Below are positions 7,121 through 16,055 of a stretch of DNA of 64,000 bases, piece by piece. Every line of letters starts with the position of its first letter. Position 1 is the stretch's first letter. Position numbers and translations under genes: made by a program. The notes beneath the pieces are model-generated. The model did not search any database, was not told where the DNA came from, and was given only the letters and a program-made list of their open reading frames with translations. Source of the stretch: Actinomadura macra NBRC 14102 (lineage in GTDB: Bacteria > Actinomycetota > Actinomycetes > Streptosporangiales > Streptosporangiaceae); NCBI RefSeq assembly GCF_001552215.1, contig NZ_BCQT01000025.1:1-64000 (forward strand). The letters run 5' to 3'.

Positions 7121-8404
7121 ATGAGCGACAGTCGCCTCAAGGGCGCAGCCGATGAGCTGCAGCGTCAGTGGGACACCGATCCTCGGTGGAAGGGCATCGA
7201 GCGGACCTTCACGGCCGAGGACGCCGTGCGGATCCGGGGCTCGGTCCAGGAGGAGCACACCCTCGCGCGCCTCGGCGCGGAGCGCCTGTGGACGCTGCTG
7301 CACGAGGAGGACTACGTCCACTCGCTCGGCGCGCTGACCGGACTTCAGGCCGTCCAGCAGGTGAAGGCCGGGCTCAAGGCCATCTACCTGTCCGGCTGGC
7401 AGGTCGCGGCGGACGCCAACCTGGCGGGCCAGACCTACCCCGACCAGAGCATCTACCCGGCGAACTCGGTCCCGGCGGTCGTGCGGCGCATCAACAACGC
7501 GCTGCTGCGCGCCGACCAGGTCCAGTGGGCCGAGGGCGAGGGCGGCACGCACTTCCTCGCGCCGATCGTGGCCGACGCCGAGGCGGGCTTCGGCGGCGTG
7601 CTGAACGCCTTCGAGCTGATGAAGGGCATGATCGCCGCCGGCGCCGCGGGCGTGCACTGGGAGGACCAGCTCGCCTCGGAGAAGAAGTGCGGCCACCTCG
7701 GCGGCAAGGTGCTGATCCCGACCTCGCAGCACATCAAGACGCTGAACACCGCCCGCCTCGCCGCGGACGTCTCCAACGTGCCGTCACTGATCATCGCGCG
7801 GACCGACGCCGAGGCCGCGACACTGATCACGACGGACGTGGACGAGCGCGACCGCGAGTTCCTCACCGGCGAGCGCACCGCCGAGGGCTTCTACCGCGTC
7901 CGCAACGGCATCGAGCCCTGCATCGCCCGCGCCAAGGCGTACGCGCCCTACTCCGACCTCATCTGGATGGAGACCGGCACCCCGGACCTGGAGCAGGCCC
8001 GCAGGTTCGCGGAAGCCGTCAAGGCCGTCTACCCGGATCAGATGCTCGCCTACAACTGCTCGCCGTCGTTCAACTGGAAGGCGCACCTGGACGACGCGAC
8101 CATCGCCAAGTTCCAGCGCGAGCTGGGTCACATGGGCTTCAAGTTCCAGTTCATCACCCTGGCCGGCTTCCACGCGCTCAACTACGGCATGTTCGACCTG
8201 GCCCACGGCTATGCCCGCGAGGGCATGACCGCCTACGTCGAGTTGCAGGAGCGCGAGTTCGCGGCGGCCCAGAAGGGCTTCACCGCGGTCAAGCACCAGC
8301 GCGAGGCCGGCACCGGCTACTTCGACCTGGTGAGCACCGCGATCTCCCCTGAATCCTCCACGACGGCGCTGAAGGGCTCCACCGAGGAGGGCCAGTTCCA
8401 CTGA
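7121..8404 (+). CDS. aceA: Isocitrate lyase
   Basis: The enzyme cleaves isocitrate to glyoxylate and succinate, the entry to the glyoxylate shunt needed for growth on acetate or fatty acids. The 427-residue product has the full family signature: the active-site loop KKCGHLGG at 188-195 with catalytic Cys190, LSGWQVAADAN near 90, the metal-binding region 'PIVADAEAGFGG' near 148, and NCSPSFNWK in the C-terminal half. The ATG at 7121 follows GGAAGGG. A regulator of the RamB/ScfR type is divergent, and a strong terminator follows the gene, so aceA is probably transcribed alone. No malate synthase gene is present in the window. Confidence 0.98.
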   Translation: MSDSRLKGAADELQRQWDTDPRWKGIERTFTAEDAVRIRGSVQEEHTLARLGAERLWTLLHEEDYVHSLGALTGLQAVQQVKAGLKAIYLSGWQVAADANLAGQTYPDQSIYPANSVPAVVRRINNALLRADQVQWAEGEGGTHFLAPIVADAEAGFGGVLNAFELMKGMIAAGAAGVHWEDQLASEKKCGHLGGKVLIPTSQHIKTLNTARLAADVSNVPSLIIARTDAEAATLITTDVDERDREFLTGERTAEGFYRVRNGIEPCIARAKAYAPYSDLIWMETGTPDLEQARRFAEAVKAVYPDQMLAYNCSPSFNWKAHLDDATIAKFQRELGHMGFKFQFITLAGFHALNYGMFDLAHGYAREGMTAYVELQEREFAAAQKGFTAVKHQREAGTGYFDLVSTAISPESSTTALKGSTEEGQFH

Positions 8405-8468
8405 TCCAAGGGCAGGTCCCCTGATCAAGCAGCGCTGATCCACCGAGCCGGCCCCTCCCCCAAGACCG

Positions 8469-8502
8469 AAGGCCCCCGCGTCCCTACACCCGCGGGGGCC
8501 TT
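8469..8502 (+). terminator. Stem-loop terminator after aceA
   Basis: A perfect 12-bp stem (AAGGCCCCCGCG with CGCGGGGGCCTT) and a 10-base loop lie 65 bases after the aceA stop. The T-run is short, as is usual in high-GC actinobacteria. Confidence 0.85.
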
Positions 8503-8608
8503 CTGGCTCGTTCCCACCTGCGGCCACTTTCGGCTGCCCCCTCGACTTCTGTTAACAACCCGGGCAAATTAGGCACGCTAGTGATCACTCAAGGGAGAGG
8601 ATCCTCCG

Positions 8609-10120
8609 ATGGCGCTGCGCCACCCCCGGTTCATGAGACCCCGGGCGACCCCCGGGCGAATGTTGCCGCTCGCCGTCGCCGCCGTGAGCGTCGTCACGCT
8701 CGCGCCGGCCACCGCCGCCTCCGCCGACGTCCGGTTCACTCCGGGCGCCCCCGGCGTCGGCGACGCGTATTTCCCCCTGGAGGGCAACGGCGGGTACGAC
8801 GCCCGTCACTACTCGCTGAACCTGCAGTACGACCCCGACTACGACCAGCTCGACGGCACCGTGACCCTCACCGCCACGGCCACGCAGAACCTGTCGAGCT
8901 TCGACCTGGACCTGTCCGGCATGGACGTCGAGCGGGTCAAGGTCGACGGGAAGAACGCCACCTACAAGCGGCGCGGCCAGGAGCTGGTCATCACGCCGGG
9001 CAAGGGACTGCGCAAGGGCAAGTCCTTCACGGCGGTCATCACCTACGGCGGCGTGCCGCAGACGATCGTGGGCTCCCCGATCGTGTTCGGCTCCCCGTAC
9101 GGGTTCCTGCACACGCCCGACGGCGCGTTCGTCGGCGGCGAGCCCAACGGCGCCTCCACCTGGTTCCCGGTCAACGACCATCCGAGCGACAAGGCCACCT
9201 ACGACTACACGATCGCGGTGCCGAAGGGGCTGCGAGCGGTCGCGAACGGCCTGCTGACCGACACGCAGAACACCCTCACCTCCTTCAGCCGCCGCCGCGC
9301 GGCGACCAACGCCAGCGTCTTCAAGTGGCGCGAGGACAGCCCGATGGCGAGCTACCTCACGACCATCGACATCGGCAAGTGGGAGATCAGGGAGGGCCGG
9401 ACGCCCGGCGGGCTGCGCAACTACACCGCCGTCGACCCCGAGCTGGTCGCCACCCAGCCGGACGCGGTGAACTTCTTCTTCAGCAACACCAGCGAGGCGA
9501 CGGACCTGTGGGCCAAGACCTTCGGCCCCTACCCGTTCAACACCACGGGCGCCATCGCCGATGACGCCCGGTTCAACGGCGAGCCGCTCGGCTTCTCTCT
9601 GGAGACCCAGGGCAAGCCGGTGTACTCGGCCGTCCGCAACACCGGGACCATCGCGCACGAGCTGGCGCACCAGTGGTTCGGTGACAGCGTCTCTCCGCAG
9701 CGCTGGAAGGACATCTGGCTGAACGAGAGCTTCGCCACCTGGGCCGCGTGGTACTGGGCCGAGAAGCACGGCGGTGCCACCGTCCACGACGCGGCCATCG
9801 CCACCTACAACTCGCGTCCCTTCCCCGACCCGGCGGGACGCCCGTTCTGGTCGGTCGTGACCGCCGACCCGCAGCGCGACACCATGTTCAACGCGCGGGT
9901 CTACAGCGGCGGCGGCATAGCCCTGCAGCTCCTCCGGGAGAAGATCGGTGACGAGAAGTTCTTCACCCTCCTGCGGACGTGGGTCGCCCAGCACCGCCAC
10001 GGCAACGCCACCACCGAGCAGTTCACCGCCCTGGCCGAGAAGGTGTCCGGGCAGGACCTGACCCCGTTCTTCAAGGAGTGGATCTACTCGCCGACCAAGC
10101 CCGCCCTTCCCCAGGGCTAA
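8609..10120 (+). CDS. Secreted M1-family metallopeptidase
   Basis: The predicted 503-residue protein has an N-terminal signal peptide (basic MALRHPRFMRPR, then 'LPLAVAAVSVVTLAPA', cleavage near ASA at 37-39). The M1 N-terminal beta domain and the catalytic domain follow. The zinc site is complete: HELAH at 350-354 and the third ligand Glu373 in NESFATW, giving the HExxH-18-E spacing. The usual GAMEN exopeptidase motif is not obvious; ETQGKP occupies a similar position, as in related bacterial secreted members. It probably trims peptides outside the cell. The ATG follows GGGAGAGG. The gene has its own terminator and appears monocistronic. Confidence 0.92.
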   Translation: MALRHPRFMRPRATPGRMLPLAVAAVSVVTLAPATAASADVRFTPGAPGVGDAYFPLEGNGGYDARHYSLNLQYDPDYDQLDGTVTLTATATQNLSSFDLDLSGMDVERVKVDGKNATYKRRGQELVITPGKGLRKGKSFTAVITYGGVPQTIVGSPIVFGSPYGFLHTPDGAFVGGEPNGASTWFPVNDHPSDKATYDYTIAVPKGLRAVANGLLTDTQNTLTSFSRRRAATNASVFKWREDSPMASYLTTIDIGKWEIREGRTPGGLRNYTAVDPELVATQPDAVNFFFSNTSEATDLWAKTFGPYPFNTTGAIADDARFNGEPLGFSLETQGKPVYSAVRNTGTIAHELAHQWFGDSVSPQRWKDIWLNESFATWAAWYWAEKHGGATVHDAAIATYNSRPFPDPAGRPFWSVVTADPQRDTMFNARVYSGGGIALQLLREKIGDEKFFTLLRTWVAQHRHGNATTEQFTALAEKVSGQDLTPFFKEWIYSPTKPALPQG

Positions 10121-10132
10121 CCGTTTCCGTTA

Positions 10133-10166
10133 GCACAGACCGCCGTGCAGGCACGGCGGTCTGTGC
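10133..10166 (+). terminator. Stem-loop terminator after the M1 peptidase gene
   Basis: A perfect 16-bp inverted repeat (GCACAGACCGCCGTGC and its complement) is separated by only two bases, 13 bases after the stop codon. In practice the top pairs open to form the loop. Confidence 0.85.
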
Positions 10167-10198
10167 GAAATTACATGGTCCCGGCGTGCCGCTCGATC

Positions 10199-10204
10199 TA
10201 GGGT
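10199..10204 (+). promoter_or_regulatory. -10 hexamer of a probable leaderless transcript
   Basis: TAGGGT lies eight bases before the GTG at 10213. There is no ribosome binding site between them, so transcription probably starts at or next to the start codon. The same hexamer precedes the gene at 52937. Confidence 0.5.
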
Positions 10205-10212
10205 CTCGGCAA

Positions 10213-11001
10213 GTGGGGGTTCTACCGTGGGTCTGGTATTACGGGTTCCGCCGGCACACCGCATACCCGGTCGGCTCGCTCGCCGAGGCGCTGACCAACA
10301 CAGCTTTCGGCTTCATGCGCGCGTATGTGCTGATCGCCCTCTGGCATGAGCGACCCTCCCTCGGGGGGTATGACGTGACCGATGCGGTCACGTACTGCTT
10401 CGTGACGCAGGCCCTGATCGGACCGATCCAGATCTTCGGCGGGATGGACCTCGCGCAGCGGATCCGCACCGGCGACGTCGCCATCGACCTGCACCGCCCG
10501 GTCGGTCTGCAGGGCTGGTGGCTGGCGGACGACCTCGGCCGCACGACGGGGTCGCTGGTGCTGCGCGGTGGTCCGCCGCTGCTGGCGGGGGCGCTGGCGT
10601 TCCCGTTCCACTGGCCGGGTCCGGCCGGGCTCGCGGCGTTCGCGGTGGCCATGCTGCTCGCCGCGCTGGTGAGCTTCGGGATGCGCTATCTGGTGGCGCT
10701 CGGCATGTTCTGGCTGCACGACGACCGCGGGCTCAACGCCATCACGCTGGTGATGTCGCTGTTCTTCTCCGGGATGATCCTGCCGCTGGTCGTCTTCCCC
10801 GGGCGGCTGGGGGAGGTCGCGCGGGCGCTGCCGTGGGCCGCGCAACTCCAGGTGCCCGCCGACGTGTTCCTCGGCCAGTACAGCGGGACTGACCTGCTCG
10901 GAGCCCTGACGTTCCAGGCCGCGTGGGCGGTGGCGCTGCTCGCCGCGGGACACCTGCTGACCCGGGCGGCGCGGCGGAAGCTGGTGATCCACGGTGGCTG
11001 A
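10213..11001 (+). CDS. ABC-2 type exporter permease, subunit 1
   Basis: This predicted 262-residue integral membrane protein has about six hydrophobic segments, including the 'LLAGALAFPF', 'LLAALVSFGMRYLVALGMFW' and 'WAVALLAAGHLLTRAAR' regions. It looks like half of an ABC-2 exporter channel. The GTG at 10213 fits a leaderless start; the same frame is open well upstream into the preceding gene but that part is not coding-like. The 3' end overlaps the next permease gene by eight bases, which implies translational coupling. With the following two genes it forms a complete exporter; the substrate is unknown. Related three-gene sets with two dissimilar permeases occur widely in actinobacteria. 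Confidence 0.85.
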   Translation: MGVLPWVWYYGFRRHTAYPVGSLAEALTNTAFGFMRAYVLIALWHERPSLGGYDVTDAVTYCFVTQALIGPIQIFGGMDLAQRIRTGDVAIDLHRPVGLQGWWLADDLGRTTGSLVLRGGPPLLAGALAFPFHWPGPAGLAAFAVAMLLAALVSFGMRYLVALGMFWLHDDRGLNAITLVMSLFFSGMILPLVVFPGRLGEVARALPWAAQLQVPADVFLGQYSGTDLLGALTFQAAWAVALLAAGHLLTRAARRKLVIHGG

Positions 11002-11821
11002 GCCGGTGGGTGCGGCCGCGGCGAGCGCCCTGCGCTCCTACGGGCTGCTGGCCTGGACGTGGACCCGCGCCGCCGCGCAGTACCCGGTGTCGATGATCCT
11101 GCTCGGTCTCGCGACGGCCGTCGTCAGCGGGCTGGACGCGGCCGCGATCGCGCTGCTGTTCACGCGCGCCCCGCGCATCGCCGGGTTCGACGCGTACGAG
11201 GTCCTGTTCCTGTACGGCACGTCCGCGCTGTCGTTCGCGATCTCCGACATCCTGTTCAGCACCACCGAACGGCTCGGCCAGCACGTACGGGAGGGGACGA
11301 TCGACGCCATGCTGGTCCGGCCGGTGAGCCCGCTGATCCAGGTCGCCACCGAGGAGTTCTCGCCGCGCCGCTTCGGCAGGCTCGTCCCGGCGGTGGCCAT
11401 CCTGGTGCTCGCGCTGGCGCGGCTGGAGGTGCCGTGGACGCCGGGCCGGGCGGCGCTCGTCCCGCTGATGGTGCTGTCCGGGACGGCGATCTTCGCGGGG
11501 CTGTGGGTGCTCGGGGGCGCGGTGCAGTTCGTGCTCGTCGAGAGCCACGGCGCCACCAAGTCGCTCACCTACGGAGGCGGGTTCCTCACCCAGTATCCGA
11601 TGACCATGTTCGCCCGCGACTTCGTCCGGGGCGTGACGTTCGTCGTGCCGCTGGCGTTCGTCAACTGGCAGCCCGCGCTGTACGTCCTGGACCGCCCCGA
11701 CCCGCTCGGGCTGCCCGAGGCGGTGCGTTTCGCGTCCCCGGCGGTCGCCGTCGCCGTGTGCGCGGTGGCGGCGGTCGCCTGGCGGGCGGGGCTGCGGCAC
11801 TACCGATCGACAGGAAGCTGA
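10994..11821 (+). CDS. ABC-2 type exporter permease, subunit 2 (PF06182/DUF990-like)
   Basis: The 275-residue protein has roughly six membrane spans and the pattern typical of the PF06182 ABC-2 permeases: 'SFAISDILFSTTERLGQHVREG', 'DAMLVRPVSPLIQV' and 'YPMTMFARDFVRG'. These are usually encoded beside a second permease and an ATPase, as here. GTG at 10994 overlaps the first permease by eight bases. The ATPase gene follows within 12 bases. Function: the membrane channel of an efflux system whose cargo cannot be told from the sequence. Confidence 0.88.
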   Translation: MAEPVGAAAASALRSYGLLAWTWTRAAAQYPVSMILLGLATAVVSGLDAAAIALLFTRAPRIAGFDAYEVLFLYGTSALSFAISDILFSTTERLGQHVREGTIDAMLVRPVSPLIQVATEEFSPRRFGRLVPAVAILVLALARLEVPWTPGRAALVPLMVLSGTAIFAGLWVLGGAVQFVLVESHGATKSLTYGGGFLTQYPMTMFARDFVRGVTFVVPLAFVNWQPALYVLDRPDPLGLPEAVRFASPAVAVAVCAVAAVAWRAGLRHYRSTGS

Positions 11822-11832
11822 GGGCCGTGCCG

Positions 11833-12831
11833 ATGATCGAGGTCGAGGACGCCGTCAAGTCGTTCACCGTCCGGACGCGGACCAGGGGCCTGCGGCGGCG
11901 GGCGCGGACGACGCTCCGCGCGGTCGACGGGGTGTCGTTCGCGGTCGAGCCCGGCGAGTTCGTCGGCTACCTCGGCCCGAACGGCGCGGGCAAGTCCACG
12001 ACGATCAAGATGCTGACCGGCATTCTCACGGCGTCGTCGGGAACGCTGCGGGTGTGCGGGCTGGACCCGTCGCGGCGGCGCACCTCGCTCGCGCGCCGGC
12101 TCGGTGTCGTGTTCGGCCAGCGCACGACCCTCTGGTGGGACCTGCCGCTGCGCGACAGCCTCTCTCTCGTCCGGCGGCTCTACCGGGTGGAGGGGTCCGC
12201 GCATCGGGCGCGGCTCGCCGAGCTCACAGCGCTGCTGGAGTTGGAGCCGTTCCTGGACACGCCGGTACGGCAGCTCAGCCTGGGGCAGCGGATGCGCGGG
12301 GACCTGGCCGCCGCGCTGTTGCACGACCCGGAACTGCTCGTCCTGGACGAGCCGACGATCGGGTTGGACGTGGTGAGCAAGGCGACCGTGCGCGATTTCC
12401 TGGAACGTATCAACTCCGAGCGGGGAACCACGATCCTGCTGACCACGCACGATCTCGGCGACATCGAGCGGCTCTGCCGTCGCGTCATGATCATTGATCA
12501 TGGCCGGCTGGCCTATGACGGCGGGCTGGACGAGCTGCGCCGGACCGTGGACGCCGACCGGGTGCTGGTCGTCGAGCTGGCCCGGCCCGGCCCGCCGATC
12601 AGTCTGGACACCGCCGGAGCCGGCCGGATCGAGGCCGAGCGGGTCGAGGGACCGCGGCAGTGGCTGCGGCTGCCGCGCCCGGCGAACGCCGCGGAGGTCG
12701 TCGCGGCGCTGGCGCGGCGGCACGAGGTCCGCGACATCGCGCTGCGGGAGGCCGGGATCGAGGAGGTGCTCGCCGGGCTCTACCGGGGCGACCACGCGTA
12801 CTCGTGCTCGGGTCGTCCGGTGGCGCCGTAG
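11833..12831 (+). CDS. ABC exporter ATPase (DrrA-like)
   Basis: The 332-residue nucleotide-binding subunit has Walker A GPNGAGKST at 48-56, a Q-loop near FGQRTTLWWD, the signature LSLGQ at 148-152, Walker B LLVLDEP at 168-174 and the H-loop in TTHDLGDIE. A C-terminal extension of about 110 residues is typical of DrrA-like exporters. ATG at 11833 is preferred (GAGGG eight bases upstream); GTG at 11827 is an alternative. It completes the three-gene exporter with the two upstream permeases. Its 3' end overlaps the convergent response-regulator gene by 52 bases, an unusually deep convergent overlap. Confidence 0.93.
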   Translation: MIEVEDAVKSFTVRTRTRGLRRRARTTLRAVDGVSFAVEPGEFVGYLGPNGAGKSTTIKMLTGILTASSGTLRVCGLDPSRRRTSLARRLGVVFGQRTTLWWDLPLRDSLSLVRRLYRVEGSAHRARLAELTALLELEPFLDTPVRQLSLGQRMRGDLAAALLHDPELLVLDEPTIGLDVVSKATVRDFLERINSERGTTILLTTHDLGDIERLCRRVMIIDHGRLAYDGGLDELRRTVDADRVLVVELARPGPPISLDTAGAGRIEAERVEGPRQWLRLPRPANAAEVVAALARRHEVRDIALREAGIEEVLAGLYRGDHAYSCSGRPVAP

Positions 12832-13445
12832 CGCAGCGTCACCTCCACCCGTCCCGCCTGCGCCAGCCCCGCGAGGTAGCGCTGCGCCGTGGCGCGGGAG
12901 ATCCCGACCTGGTCGGCGATCTCGGCGGCCGAGCGCGGCGCCCCGGCCTCGCGCAGCGCGTCGGCGATCAGCCGCGTCGTCACCGGGGACCGTCCCTTGG
13001 GCGCGGGCGGCTCGGTGTGCAGCGGCGCGTACAGCGCGCGGAGCGCATCGTCCAGGTCGGCCTGGGAGAGGTCTCCGCCGGCGTCCAGGGCCCCGCGGCA
13101 GCGGGCGTAGGCGGCGAGGCGCTCCCCCAGCGCGGCGGCGGTGAACGGTTTGATCAGGTAGTGCAGCGCGCCGTGCCGCAGCGCCTTCCGGACGACGGTG
13201 GCGTCCGCCGCGGCCGTCGCCATGATGACGTCGGCGTCCAATTCGGGCAGCAGGCTCAGGCCGGAGGCGTCCGGGAGGTAGACGTCCAGCAGGACGAGGT
13301 CGGGACCGAGCTCCGCGGCCATGGACCGGGCCTGCTCGGCGCTGTGCGCGAGCCCGGCGACGCGGAAGCCGGGTAGTGCGTCCACGAATCCGGCGTGGAC
13401 CTGCGCCACCCGGAAGTCGTCGTCCACCACGAGCACGCCGATCAT
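12780..13445 (-). CDS. CitB/DcuR-type response regulator
   Basis: This 221-residue protein has an N-terminal receiver domain with DDD at 8-10, the phosphoacceptor Asp54 (LVLLDVYLPD) and the conserved Lys in LIKPF. A C-terminal helix-turn-helix contains 'SAAEIADQVGISRATAQRYL', typical of regulators that pair with CitA/DcuS kinases. Its ATG overlaps the kinase stop codon (ATGA), so the two proteins are translationally coupled. CitA/CitB systems usually sense citrate or C4-dicarboxylates and switch on their uptake or use. The divergent ABC importer at 15231 is the obvious candidate target here. Confidence 0.93.
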   Translation of the reverse strand: MIGVLVVDDDFRVAQVHAGFVDALPGFRVAGLAHSAEQARSMAAELGPDLVLLDVYLPDASGLSLLPELDADVIMATAAADATVVRKALRHGALHYLIKPFTAAALGERLAAYARCRGALDAGGDLSQADLDDALRALYAPLHTEPPAPKGRSPVTTRLIADALREAGAPRSAAEIADQVGISRATAQRYLAGLAQAGRVEVTLRYGATGRPEHEYAWSPR

Positions 13446-15073
13446 TGCACCGCCTCCGCTCCGAGCACCCCGGGCAGCCTGGCGATCGCCACCGCCCCCC
13501 ATCCGTCCTGCGCGTCCCGCCCGTCGGGGTCCGCGAAGCTCACCTCGCCGTGCCGGGCGCGGGCGGTGCGCCGGGCGAGCCCGAGACCGAGCCCGCGCGG
13601 CCGTCCGGCCACCGCCTCGCGGGTGGAGACGCCGTCGTCGAAGACGGCTTCGAGAAGTCCGGGAGGCAGCCCGTCGCCCGAGTCGCTGACGGTCACGTGC
13701 AGGTCCCGGCCGTCGCCGAGCAGCTCGACCTCGACGCGCGCGGGGCGACGCTCGCCGAGCCGCGCGGCCTCGACGGCGTTGTCGACGAGGTTGCCGACGA
13801 CGGTGGTCACATCCAGCGCGTCGGCGACGCGGCCTGGCACGTAGCTGCCCGCTCCGATCTCCAGCCGGACGCCCTTCTCGGCCGCGACGGCGGCCTTGGC
13901 CGACAGGAATGCCTGCAGGTAGGGGTCGGGCAGCGGATCGGGCAGGTTCTCGGGCGCGGGGGCGAGCCCGCCCGAGTCGGCCATCAGGGTCCCGATGTAG
14001 TCGGCGGCCTCCTCGCAGTGCCCGAGGTGCAGCAGCCCGGACAGGGTGTGCAGCCGGTTGGCGTACTCGTGCCGCTGCGCCCGCAGCGCGTCGAACAGCG
14101 TCCGGACGGAGTCCAGTTCCCGGGCGAGGGTCTCCAGATCGGTGCGGTCGCGCAGCGTGATGACCGCACCGAGGTCACGGCCGTCGCGCCGCACCTCCCG
14201 CCGGTTGACCACAAGGACCCGCTCCCCCGCCGTGACGAACAGGTTGGCCGCCTCGTGCCGCCCGGTCAGCACCTCCCGGAGCGTTCCGCCGGCGGCGAGG
14301 CCCGCGGCGGGCGCGCCGTGCTCGGGGGTGGTGCCGAGCAGCCGGGACGCCTCCACGTTGCAGACGGCGACCCTGCCGTCCGGGTCGATCGCGACCACCC
14401 CCTCGCCGACGCCGTGCAGCACCGCCTCCCGCTCGTGCACCAGTTCGACCAGCTCGTACGGCTCAAGGCCAAGCGTCTGGCGTTTGAGCCGGCGGCCGAT
14501 GGCGGCGGAGGCGAGCACGCCGAGCAGCACGGCCGCCGCGACGAACAGCGACATGTCGCGCAGCACGTGGCCGAGCTCACGGTCGATCGCGCGGGCGTCG
14601 AACCCGACGCTGACCTCGCCGAGAATCCTCCCGCCCGGCCCGTACAGCGGCACCTTGCCGCGCGCCGACAGGCCGAGCGTCCCGCGCTCGACCCGGACGA
14701 CCTCGTGCCCGGCGAGCGCCTGCGACGGGTCGGTGCTCACCCGGCGGCCCACCTGCCCGGGCGTCGGGTGGGAGAAGCGGATGCCGCGGTTGTCGGTGAC
14801 CACGACGAACAAAGCCCCGGTGCGGACGCGGACGCGCTCGGCCCGTGCCTGCACCAGGTGCCCGGGGTCGCCGGCGGCGACGGCGGCGGCGATCTCGGGG
14901 TCGACGGACACGCTGCGCGCCACCGTGAGCGCGCGCTGGCCGTACTGGTCGCGCAGTTCCCCGTCCAGCATCCAGCCGGTGAGCCCGTAGCCGACGCAGG
15001 CGACGATGACGACCACGGCGACTTGGAGGATCAGGACCTGCCTTGCGAAGGAGATGCGCGGGCGGACCGACAT
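13442..15073 (-). CDS. CitA/DcuS-type sensor histidine kinase
   Basis: The 543-residue kinase has a first membrane helix at about 12-34 and an extracytoplasmic sensor domain of about 130 residues with the family's VVTDNRGIRFSHP segment. A second helix lies at about 175-193, then a PAS domain (about 215-310), then the H-box RHEYANRLHTLSGL with His335 and an ATPase domain (NLVDNAVEAA, GDGLPPG, GLGLGLA). The architecture is that of CitA/DcuS, which read small carboxylates outside the cell. It is cotranscribed with the response regulator and faces a NitT/TauT-type importer across 157 bases. The pairing of this kinase class with that importer class is not the usual one. Confidence 0.94.
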   Translation of the reverse strand: MSVRPRISFARQVLILQVAVVVIVACVGYGLTGWMLDGELRDQYGQRALTVARSVSVDPEIAAAVAAGDPGHLVQARAERVRVRTGALFVVVTDNRGIRFSHPTPGQVGRRVSTDPSQALAGHEVVRVERGTLGLSARGKVPLYGPGGRILGEVSVGFDARAIDRELGHVLRDMSLFVAAAVLLGVLASAAIGRRLKRQTLGLEPYELVELVHEREAVLHGVGEGVVAIDPDGRVAVCNVEASRLLGTTPEHGAPAAGLAAGGTLREVLTGRHEAANLFVTAGERVLVVNRREVRRDGRDLGAVITLRDRTDLETLARELDSVRTLFDALRAQRHEYANRLHTLSGLLHLGHCEEAADYIGTLMADSGGLAPAPENLPDPLPDPYLQAFLSAKAAVAAEKGVRLEIGAGSYVPGRVADALDVTTVVGNLVDNAVEAARLGERRPARVEVELLGDGRDLHVTVSDSGDGLPPGLLEAVFDDGVSTREAVAGRPRGLGLGLARRTARARHGEVSFADPDGRDAQDGWGAVAIARLPGVLGAEAVQ

Positions 15074-15195
15074 GGGGTGTCACCGTAATCGATGAACGCC
15101 CGGCCGCCCAGCCCTGTGTGAGCAGAACGAGCACAAGTGGCGGGAACGCGCTCAACGTGGGGATTCGCGGCTTGCGAGCACATCGCGGGCAAGGG

Positions 15196-15224
15196 TTCCG
15201 GTGCCCCGGCCGCGTTCGTACGGT
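15196..15224 (+). promoter_or_regulatory. Candidate leaderless promoter of the ABC importer operon
   Basis: TTCCGG and TACGGT are separated by exactly 17 bases, and the ATG at 15231 follows the -10 by six bases without a ribosome site. The -35 match is weak. Confidence 0.45.
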
Positions 15225-15230
15225 CACGGC

Positions 15231-16055
15231 ATGCCCAAGCGAGCAACCACCCTGGGCTCCGTCATCGAGCTGGACGGGGCCACCAAGCGTTTCAGGTCGG
15301 CGGGCGGGGGCGTGCACACCGCCGTCAGGGACCTGCACATGTCCGTGGGGGCCGGCGAGTTCGTGGCCGTGGTCGGCCCCACCGGCTGCGGGAAGTCGAC
15401 CACGCTCTCGCTCGTGTCCGGCCTGGAGCCGGCGTCGGAGGGCCGTACCCTCGTCCACGGGCGACCGGTGGACGGCATCCCCGAGGGCGTCGGCTACATG
15501 TTCCAGAACGACGCCGTCCTGCCGTGGCGGACCGTCCTCGGCAATGTCGCGGCCGGCCCTCGCTATCGGGGCGCGTCCAGGCGCGAGGCCCGTGAACGCG
15601 CCCGCGACTGGGTGGAGCGGGTCGGCCTTGCCGGCTTCGAGGGCTACTACCCGCACCAGCTGTCCGGCGGCATGCGCAAACGCGCCGCCCTTGCGCAGAC
15701 ACTGGTGAACGAGCCGTCCATCCTGCTGATGGACGAGCCGTTCTCGGCCCTGGACGTCCAGACGCGCGGCCTCATGCAGGACGAGTTGCTGCGGCTGTGG
15801 TCGGGATCGGGGGCGGCGGTCGTGTTCGTCACCCACGACCTGGAGGAGGCCCTCGTCCTCGCGGACCGGGTCGTGGTCATGACGGCGGGCCCCGCCACCG
15901 TCAAGGGGATCTTCGAGGTCCCACTGGAGCGGCCCCGCGACGCCGAGGAGGTCCGCCTGACGGCGGAGTTCCTGGACATCTACCGGGAGGTCTGGGAGTC
16001 GCTGCGCGAAGAGGTCCAGATCACGCGGGAGAGGGGCAGCGGCCATGCGGCCTGA
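15231..16055 (+). CDS. NitT/TauT-type ABC importer ATPase
   Basis: The 274-residue ATPase has Walker A GPTGCGKST at 49-57, the Q-loop region FQNDAVLPWRT that is characteristic of nitrate/sulfonate/taurine-type ATPases, the signature LSGGMRKRAAL, Walker B ILLMDEPFSALD and THDLEEAL. ATG at 15231 matches a leaderless promoter; a GTG ten codons earlier lies inside the -10/-35 spacer. It overlaps the permease gene by 11 bases. It powers uptake of a small organic anion or amine-like solute supplied by the lipoprotein at 16984. Confidence 0.94.
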   Translation: MPKRATTLGSVIELDGATKRFRSAGGGVHTAVRDLHMSVGAGEFVAVVGPTGCGKSTTLSLVSGLEPASEGRTLVHGRPVDGIPEGVGYMFQNDAVLPWRTVLGNVAAGPRYRGASRREARERARDWVERVGLAGFEGYYPHQLSGGMRKRAALAQTLVNEPSILLMDEPFSALDVQTRGLMQDELLRLWSGSGAAVVFVTHDLEEALVLADRVVVMTAGPATVKGIFEVPLERPRDAEEVRLTAEFLDIYREVWESLREEVQITRERGSGHAA

